A stretch of DNA of 64,000 bases from Methylobacterium mesophilicum. Its GTDB lineage: Bacteria > Pseudomonadota > Alphaproteobacteria > Rhizobiales > Beijerinckiaceae. Under the pieces are notes generated by a model. That model was not told where the DNA came from, made no database searches, and worked only from the letters and a program-made list of their open reading frames with translations. The translations under genes and the position numbers were made by a program. Of the stretch, positions 59,436-64,000 are shown piece by piece (the first letter of the stretch is position 1; every line of letters starts with the position of its first letter). The stretch spans positions 62,001-126,000 of the forward strand of contig NZ_BPQU01000008.1 of the NCBI RefSeq assembly GCF_022179445.1, written 5' to 3'.

Positions 59436-59609
59436 GCGGTGCAGGGGCTCGTGCCGTTGCGGTCGCGTCCTTTAACTCATGTAAAGGTAGACTCGAAACA
59501 GGGCAGATGGCTCCCCCCATGGCGTCCTGTGCATGGCTTGGGGAATTGCCGATTGTGCTCGTCGGCAAGTTGCCCGCTCGGCCATCCCTGAACGAGAGGG
59601 GCTGCCGGT

Positions 59610-59753
59610 TTAGCCGACCGTCACTTGGGCTGGCTTGCGTCGGTGTCGGAACAGGCCACGCAGCGCCCGGAATGGCAGTAGCATCAGCTTGGCCACGCCG
59701 TGGGCGGCCATGACGACGACGACGGCCAACAGGGCCAGCAGAGTGTTCCGCAT
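59610..59753 (-). CDS. Small single-pass membrane protein
   Basis: Encodes 47 residues: MRNTLLALLAVVVVMAAHGV makes one transmembrane helix, then a basic tail (FRALRGLFRHRRKPAQVTVG). AGGAG lies about ten bases before the ATG, a strong site that fixes this start. The longer in-frame extension is Pro/Gly-rich and not coding. No family recognised. Confidence 0.6.
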   Translation of the reverse strand: MRNTLLALLAVVVVMAAHGVAKLMLLPFRALRGLFRHRRKPAQVTVG

Positions 59754-59905
59754 GCGGGGTACTCCTGGCGGCGTGATACTCGGCGGACCGCCCCCGCCAT
59801 TGTCTTCAGGAGGCGCGCCGATCGCGGCGGGACTGTGTTGCAGATACCTGTGTCCCAGGCGCATTCCTCAGTGACGCGCGAGCCTGAGGCTCGTACGCCG
59901 GATTG

Positions 59906-60178
59906 ATGTCGCATTCGCCGAAGCGCCATGCCTATCTCGTAGCCGTGTCGCAGGAGTGCGAAGCGGTCTGTGTGTATGCGGTGTTGGCTGGGACATCGGA
60001 AGAGGCGTTGGAAGCTGTGGCTTTAGACGCTCCGCCCGCATCGAAGCCGGAGGTCGTCGGAAGCCTGTCGCGCGCCTTGGTGAAGCGCATCCGGCCCTAC
60101 GGAGCTACGATTGGTGTGATGGAGTCCGACCTGATCACCGCCGATGAAGCGGCAAAGCTGCTGCGGGCCGGTCAGTGA
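59906..60178 (+). CDS. Hypothetical protein
   Basis: Encodes 90 residues. A beta-rich start (HAYLVAVSQECEAVCVYAVL) precedes an acidic helix (TSEEALEAVALDAPPAS) and a C-terminal helix. No known domain. TTG 59903 is an alternative start. It ends with TGATG shared with the next small gene, so the two are translationally coupled. Confidence 0.5.
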   Translation: MSHSPKRHAYLVAVSQECEAVCVYAVLAGTSEEALEAVALDAPPASKPEVVGSLSRALVKRIRPYGATIGVMESDLITADEAAKLLRAGQ

Positions 60179-60288
60179 TGAAGGGGCTGGGTCTGACGTT
60201 GGTGCGCATCAAACTGTTGATGGCCGCTGTGGCCCTCGTAGTCGCAAGCATCATCGCCGTGGCCCGAGGGATCGGGCGTCTGCCGTGA
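60178..60288 (+). CDS. Small membrane protein
   Basis: Encodes 36 residues. MKGLGLTLVRIKLLMAAVAL continues into VVASIIAVARGIGRLP, a single transmembrane helix with basic ends. The start overlaps the preceding stop as TGATG. It is short, so the case for it rests on the overlap and composition. No family recognised. Confidence 0.45.
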   Translation: MKGLGLTLVRIKLLMAAVALVVASIIAVARGIGRLP

Positions 60289-60452
60289 ACAAGTCGGGGG
60301 CCGTGATACGGATCAAGCTCGTCCCGGCAGCGCTGACGGGCTCACGCTCACCGATCAGTGATCAGGTCGGAGAGCCTACGATCCGAAACCTTTCCGCAGA
60401 TGGCTCCGTATCAGCCATCATTGCCCCCAGCGAAGGGGGAACGGAAGGAACT

Positions 60453-61025
60453 ATGATGTTCAACACCAGCACAGGCCGCCGCGCGGCCCGGACGTTCGCC
60501 CTGACCCTCGCCCTCGGCCTGGGTGCGACCGGTGCAGCCTACGCCAAGAACCCGATGGTCGGCGGTGCGCCGATGTACGCCAGCAAGACCATCGTCGAGA
60601 ACGCGGTCAACTCCAAAGACCACACCACACTGGTCGCGGCCGTGAAAGCTGCGGGCCTCGTCGAGACGCTGAGCGGTCCCGGCCCGTTCACCGTGTTCGC
60701 ACCCACGAACGCTGCCTTCGCTAAGCTACCGGCGGGCACCGTCGAGAACCTCGTCCAGCCGCAGAACAAGGCGACGCTGACCAAGATCCTGACCTACCAC
60801 GTGGTTTCGGGCGTCTACACCGCCAAGGATCTGATGGCGCTGGCCAAGAAGGGCAGTGGACAGAACCAACTCACCACGGTCGAGGGCGAGCCGCTCGCCG
60901 TGGCTGTGCAGGGCAAGAAGGTCCTGATCACCGACGTGAAGGGCGGCACCGCCGTGGTGACCATCCCGAACGTGATGCAGTCGAACGGCGTGATCCACGT
61001 CGTCAACGCCGTTCTGATGCCCTGA
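60453..61025 (+). CDS. Secreted fasciclin (FAS1) domain protein
   Basis: Encodes 190 residues. A signal peptide (TGRRAARTFALTLALGLGAT, cut near AYAK) is followed by a FAS1 domain: IVENAVNSKDHTTLVAAVKA, then GPFTVFAPTNAAFAKLPAG and the His-containing second half LTYHVVSGVYTA, ending SNGVIHVVNAVLMP. Such proteins are secreted and often take part in adhesion. AAGGAACT precedes the ATG pair (60453 and 60456). FAS1 genes are often beside RskA-type anti-sigma genes. A truncated one lies next door on the opposite strand. Confidence 0.92.
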   Translation: MMFNTSTGRRAARTFALTLALGLGATGAAYAKNPMVGGAPMYASKTIVENAVNSKDHTTLVAAVKAAGLVETLSGPGPFTVFAPTNAAFAKLPAGTVENLVQPQNKATLTKILTYHVVSGVYTAKDLMALAKKGSGQNQLTTVEGEPLAVAVQGKKVLITDVKGGTAVVTIPNVMQSNGVIHVVNAVLMP

Positions 61026-61091
61026 TCGCGACGGCGGCGCGGCATTTGTCGCGCCGTCCCCTTGGCCACTCAGGTCGCTTCCCGCAGGCTG

Positions 61092-61352
61092 TCACTCGGA
61101 GCGCTCAGGCCGCGCTTTCAACAGCCCCGCGTGTAAATTCCAGCGTGGCACCACCGGGGGGATCGCGTCGAGTAAGGGTGCCAACCACCGCTCCCAGACC
61201 CGTATCCGGTCGGCCATTCGCGCATCGGTTGTAGCTTGATGCGCCACGTCTGCACGGTCCCAAGCGTCGAGGCTGCCGAGCACGTATTCGGCGGCGCGAA
61301 GGTCAGGATCAACGCTGGCTTCTATACTGAAATCGCTTCCGTCTCCGATCAC
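61092..61352 (-). CDS. Truncated anti-sigma factor (RskA-like N-terminus)
   Basis: Encodes 86 residues. LRAAEYVLGSLDAWDRADVAH followed by RIRVWERWLAPLLDA has the N-terminal anti-sigma (ASD) pattern of RskA-type factors, which bind ECF sigma factors. The membrane helix and periplasmic half are missing, and no sigma gene is nearby. It is probably a remnant, or a short soluble variant. It is convergent with the fasciclin gene. Confidence 0.65.
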   Translation of the reverse strand: MIGDGSDFSIEASVDPDLRAAEYVLGSLDAWDRADVAHQATTDARMADRIRVWERWLAPLLDAIPPVVPRWNLHAGLLKARPERSE

Positions 61353-61394
61353 CGCACCTCCTCCATCAGGTATGCAGAGATCCCCGGTCTCCCA

Positions 61395-61577
61395 TCAAAT
61401 TTGATCGCCCCTGAGATCTGCCATCCGGATCCGGCCTACGATCCAGGCAGCGCCCCTGGTCGCGTAGGGATAAGCCGATCGCTCGGAGAAGAGGCCGTCA
61501 GAGGACGACACGATCCAGCGGTAGCAGCCCCGGTACACAGGGCAGGGCATCACCGCGAGCCTGTAGGTGCGCGACAA
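61395..61577 (-). CDS. Hypothetical small protein
   Basis: Encodes 60 residues: MSRTYRLAVMPCPVYRGCYR with two spaced Cys, then YPYATRGAAWIVGRIRMADL. Aromatic and basic residues are evenly spread as in a small beta domain. It lies just upstream of the anti-sigma remnant on the same strand. No named family is recognised. Confidence 0.5.
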   Translation of the reverse strand: MSRTYRLAVMPCPVYRGCYRWIVSSSDGLFSERSAYPYATRGAAWIVGRIRMADLRGDQI

Positions 61578-61658
61578 GGCATCAGCCTCGTAATCGGGCG
61601 GAACGACAGGGGGTGAGAGGGCTCCACCGGAGCCCTCCCGATGCTGGCAGTGATCGCC

Positions 61659-61895
61659 TCACATGCGATGCATCATCCGCTTGCGCATCATGCGGCGGTG
61701 CATCATCCGCTTATGCATCATGCGCTTCTTCATCATCATGCGGTCGCCGTGCATCATCCGGACCTGCGTGACATCCGACTGGCCGGGCTGAAGACTGCTT
61801 ACCGGAACTGGAGCCGCCGACACGGCGCCGACACTGAGGGTGAAGCTGCCGAGCAGGGTTGCCGCAGCGAGAGCGAAGGTCGTCTTCCTCATCAT
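61659..61895 (-). CDS. Secreted Met/His/Arg-rich protein
   Basis: Encodes 78 residues with a signal peptide (MMRKTTFALAAATLLGSFTL, cut near VSAA). The last 33 residues are almost only Met, His, Arg and Lys, from VRMMHGDRMMMKKRMMHKRM on, in MM(H/R)(K/R)RMM units. AGGAGAAC precedes ATG 61895 (61892 is an alternative). Met- and His-rich tails often bind copper or other soft metals. That role is plausible but untested. The underlying DNA has short direct repeats of CATCATGCG type. Confidence 0.75.
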   Translation of the reverse strand: MMRKTTFALAAATLLGSFTLSVGAVSAAPVPVSSLQPGQSDVTQVRMMHGDRMMMKKRMMHKRMMHRRMMRKRMMHRM

Positions 61896-62240
61896 GTTCT
61901 CCTGAGTTCGGCGGGCGCGTCGGCACAGAGCCAGGAAGGCTGGGGAACCGCACGCCCCGGCACGACGCCAAGGCACGACGTCAGAGTTCCCTACGATCCT
62001 GATCGCAGGGGAGTTTCAGCTATCGAACCGATAAAGCGACGAATTTTCACTGTACGATCAGATACAGAGCGGCCAGACTCAACAGCTTAAGGATGAGACC
62101 ACGACGAGCTCATCCACAAGCTTGACCGATTGAGATTTTCAATCTTGGTTGAAGCTGAAACTATTCGCGGCTCCTTTCGTATGCCCCGGGAATGCGGCCG
62201 ATCATAGCGGCCTGTGGTGGAGCAAGCGTTGGAGCTATCT
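61896..62240. other. Divergent spacer between small secreted proteins
   Basis: About 345 bases. No gene is convincing. GATTGAGATTTTCAATC near 62128-62144 is a short palindrome that may be an operator. The GGAAC box on the minus strand near 61987 with a CGTC 18 bases on is only a weak match to ECF-type (EcfG) promoters. Confidence 0.35.
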
Positions 62241-62630
62241 GTGATCCGTATTCCCGTGGCGATCCTCGTGGCTATCGTGTCAGCAACCCTCCTCTGTCCG
62301 GCTGATGCCGCCGTGAGGAAGATGCGGATACCAAACCAGTACGACGGCTCGTGGACGATCATTGCCGCGACAGCTCAGGGGCCATGCTCAGCAAGCACGA
62401 GCTATCAGGTGCAAATCAGGGGCAGCGACGCGTCGATCCCCGGCGACGAGATCGACATCGCTGGCGGCGTATCTGCCGGAGGCGCGGTGAAGGCGACGAT
62501 CACCAAGGGGGCGAACAAAGTGCCGATTGCTGGGAGCCTCAGCACGAGGGGCAGCGGAAGCGGTACGTGGCGCACTTCCGGTGGACTGATCGAGTGTAGC
62601 GGCAGTTGGAGCGCCAAGCGAGCCGGATAG
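62241..62630 (+). CDS. Hypothetical secreted protein
   Basis: Encodes about 129 residues from GTG 62241, which follows GGAGCTATCT. A signal peptide (IRIPVAILVAIVSATLLCPA, cut near ADAA) is followed by a beta-rich mature part (DGSWTIIAATAQGPCSAST, then repeated Gly/Ser/Thr strands, with Cys pairs). It resembles a small secreted beta-sandwich. An earlier GTG at 62214 is possible. No family recognised. Confidence 0.6.
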   Translation: MIRIPVAILVAIVSATLLCPADAAVRKMRIPNQYDGSWTIIAATAQGPCSASTSYQVQIRGSDASIPGDEIDIAGGVSAGGAVKATITKGANKVPIAGSLSTRGSGSGTWRTSGGLIECSGSWSAKRAG

Positions 62631-62636
62631 AGCCGA

Positions 62637-62879
62637 TCACGCCAGGAGGCTTTCGATAAGCTTTTGGTTCATACGGCTGAGCGCGATGGTTCGCTCGATC
62701 TCGCTCAGAACGTGCTCGGCGTAGATCCGTGCGGGCGAGCCTTGAGCAAAAGCCGACAGGACGCTTATCTGCTGCTCGCGCCGCCCTTCAGCCTCGGTGA
62801 CCTGCCGCCCGGCCTGGAAGATCGGGTCGTGCAAGAGCTCATTCGAGCGAGAGAGCATGGCAGTCACGAACGTATCCAT
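62637..62879 (-). CDS. Hypothetical helical protein
   Basis: Encodes 80 residues starting MDTFVTAMLSRSNELLHDPI, mostly helical and without a signal. VLSEIERTIALSRMNQKLIE forms the C-terminal helix. ATG 62879 gives a compact protein. The open frame upstream adds a Pro/Arg-rich, non-coding-looking stretch. It is convergent with the gene ending at 62630, six bases away. No family recognised. Confidence 0.45.
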   Translation of the reverse strand: MDTFVTAMLSRSNELLHDPIFQAGRQVTEAEGRREQQISVLSAFAQGSPARIYAEHVLSEIERTIALSRMNQKLIESLLA

Positions 62880-63101
62880 AGCTCTGCCCCGCCGCCCATC
62901 GTTTCGGGGCTGGCGGGGCTCGATGCCGTTCCTCACGGCGATGGGGCCAGGTACGCGACACGGCTCAAGCTGCACAGTGATCAGGGACGGTTATCTGAGA
63001 TAGAATGGCCGCGCCTGAGGAGATCCCGGATCGGGAAAGGCAGTCGGCAGTGCCAGTCCGGAATGGCAATCGGTCCACGCGTGACTGGACGGACTGAGGT
63101 G
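62880..63101. other. Spacer with no recognisable gene
   Basis: About 220 bases between small genes. No open frame with plausible composition is seen on either strand, and no hairpin stands out. Confidence 0.35.
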
Positions 63102-63266
63102 TCAGGCCGCGGACCTCGCGCGGCGCTCAAGGATGTCACCGGCCCGTAGCTGCTCCGCCGTAGGCGCCCAACAGGTCGCCCAAACCTCGAACGTGCAATG
63201 TCGGACGCCATAGGCTTCTCGACAAAGGGTCGCGATCTGGCCCCTTGAAAGCCGGCCACGGGCCAT
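63102..63266 (-). CDS. Hypothetical small protein
   Basis: Encodes 54 residues: MARGRLSRGQIATLCREAYG, then VRHCTFEVWATCWAPTAEQL and RAGDILERRARSAA. It has three Cys in the first 34 residues and a charged helical C-terminus. The composition fits a real gene. No clear ribosome site is in view. It is divergent from the frameshifted gene at 63316. No known family. Confidence 0.42.
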   Translation of the reverse strand: MARGRLSRGQIATLCREAYGVRHCTFEVWATCWAPTAEQLRAGDILERRARSAA

Positions 63267-63315
63267 GAGGCCGCCGGCAACTGCCTGGATCGCAGCGGAT
63301 CCTTACGGCGAGCGG

Positions 63316-63652
63316 ATGAGCGCTCGCGTCCCAACCGCCCTCCTGGAAGACATCCGCGATGATGTGGATCGGCTGGCGCAGTGGCCCGCAGCCGCCCTGC
63401 CTGTCGGCGCCAAGGTCGTCGACCAGATCGCCTTCGCATCTGCCGCGCTGGAGGATCTGAAGGGCGCTTTACAACCTGGCGGGGACGGTCGGCGACATAG
63501 CCTATGCCATGGCCTGGACGGGGGCAGCGCACGCCAACGAGTGGTCGAGGCAGAGCCACCCCGGAGAACACTACAACGCCGCCGGCAAGCTGATTCGGTT
63601 ACTCGGCGAGGCCCTAACCGACGTGGCGGATGTGACCCGCAAAAAGGGTTAG
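63316..63652 (+). pseudogene. Frameshifted hypothetical protein
   Basis: MSARVPTALLEDIRDDVDRL through AFASAALEDLKGAL reads in one frame. The next frame continues as YNLAGTVGDIAYAMAWTGAA and ends DVADVTRKKG at TAG 63650-63652. Removing one T from GCTTTAC at about 63467-63473 joins them into one protein of about 110 residues. It may be a true mutation or a sequencing error. No family recognised. Confidence 0.65.
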
Positions 63653-63658
63653 CGGCGC

Positions 63659-63823
63659 CAGCCCGAGACGCCCAGCGAACGCGAGACCCGCCTGACGATC
63701 CTGTCGCGTCCCGTCGTCCGGAACGGCGACCCCGACGAGACCGAGGCCTTTGCCCGGGCTCTCGTCGCCCACGTTGAGGCCGAGCGGGCGGGGCACCGAC
63801 CGGCGCTCCTCTCCCTTCCGTAG
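63659..63823 (+). other. Orphan coding-like frame
   Basis: In the same frame as the second half of the preceding pseudogene, past its TAG, a stretch reads QPETPSERETRLTILSRPVV then GDPDETEAFARALVAHVEAE. It has protein-like composition but no start codon after the TAG. It may be a further fragment of a broken gene, or the start is lost. Confidence 0.35.
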
Positions 63824-63889
63824 CCGTGCGTGCCGCCCCGGCCGGTGCCTGCCGGGCTTCCCCGTCACCGCGACCCGAGATCTGACATC

Positions 63890-64000
63890 ATGGGCGACGT
63901 GCTCACCTTCACTCTGCGTTCGAAACCGGCTGTTCCGGAGGCGTCAAAGCCGCTGACCGGACCGGAGATCTGCGTCACCTTGGAGGCGGCTGCACAGGTC
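63890..64000 (+). CDS. Hypothetical protein, 5' part only
   Basis: Starts at ATG 63890 and runs off the window. The visible 37 residues read MGDVLTFTLRSKPAVPEASK then a helical LEAAAQV stretch. A GAGATC-like sequence precedes the ATG. Too little is present to name a family. Confidence 0.4.
   Translation, partial: MGDVLTFTLRSKPAVPEASKPLTGPEICVTLEAAAQV

Noticed and set aside
61900..62010. EcfG-type promoter (GGAAC with CGTT-like box) before the Met/His-rich gene
   Set aside because: The spacing of 18 and the CGTC box do not fit well enough.
62981..63571. 196-residue minus-strand frame
   Set aside because: Arg/Pro-rich, and it covers two better candidate genes at 63102 and 63316 in other frames.

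Overview
This 64 kb window is high-GC DNA with a typical alphaproteobacterial (Rhizobiales) gene set. The best guess is Methylobacterium or a close relative. This is an inference from gene content: an Irr-type Fur regulator beside fabA-fabB-fabI, a class II DAHP synthase, a ubiE-ubiB pair, many signalling proteins, and dispersed REP-like palindromes. The species cannot be fixed from the sequence alone.

Positions 1-39461 look like chromosomal core. In order: the end of an aminotransferase, phosphoglycolate phosphatase, ribose-5-phosphate isomerase, an O-antigen ligase-like protein overlapping glutathione reductase, a free-standing sigma-70 region 1.1 protein, class II DAHP synthase, a large GGDEF/EAL protein, a cupredoxin, an orphan RND-type adaptor, an EI24/CysZ-like protein, an FAD amine oxidase, a membrane-anchored cyclic-nucleotide-binding protein, a GIY-YIG nuclease between inverted REP arms, a 2-hydroxyacid dehydrogenase, an SH3 protein, irr, fabA, fabB and fabI, several DUF proteins, ComF, a GNAT protein, AFG1/ZapE ATPase, a hybrid histidine kinase, ubiB, ubiE, leuB and leuA. 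The leuA upstream region carries a convincing leucine attenuator: a leader peptide ending in a leucine-rich run, with its stop codon inside a terminator hairpin followed by T6. The core ends at tRNA-Lys(CTT).

Directly after the tRNA lies an accessory region. A decayed IS5-family transposase (two in-frame stops and a frameshift) is followed by a compact four-gene operon, 41043-47158: C5-cytosine methyltransferase, MutL/MORC-type GHKL ATPase, Z1-domain SF2-like ATPase and PD-(D/E)XK/DUF4420 nuclease-like protein. The last three genes are translationally coupled or overlapping. This resembles the Mza-type anti-phage systems but has no recognisable AIPR gene. An AT-rich patch follows, with a lipoprotein and a 72-residue protein on the opposite strand.

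From 49.2 kb to the end the DNA is gene-sparse in long genes and rich in small ones: a GlxA-type regulator divergent from an alpha/beta hydrolase, a DUF302 protein, a second secreted hydrolase, two single-PAS proteins, a stand-alone CheB domain, a CYTH phosphohydrolase-like protein, a fasciclin protein beside an anti-sigma remnant, a Met/His/Arg-rich secreted peptide, several small membrane proteins, and at least two genes broken by single-base frameshifts. The final gene runs off the window end.
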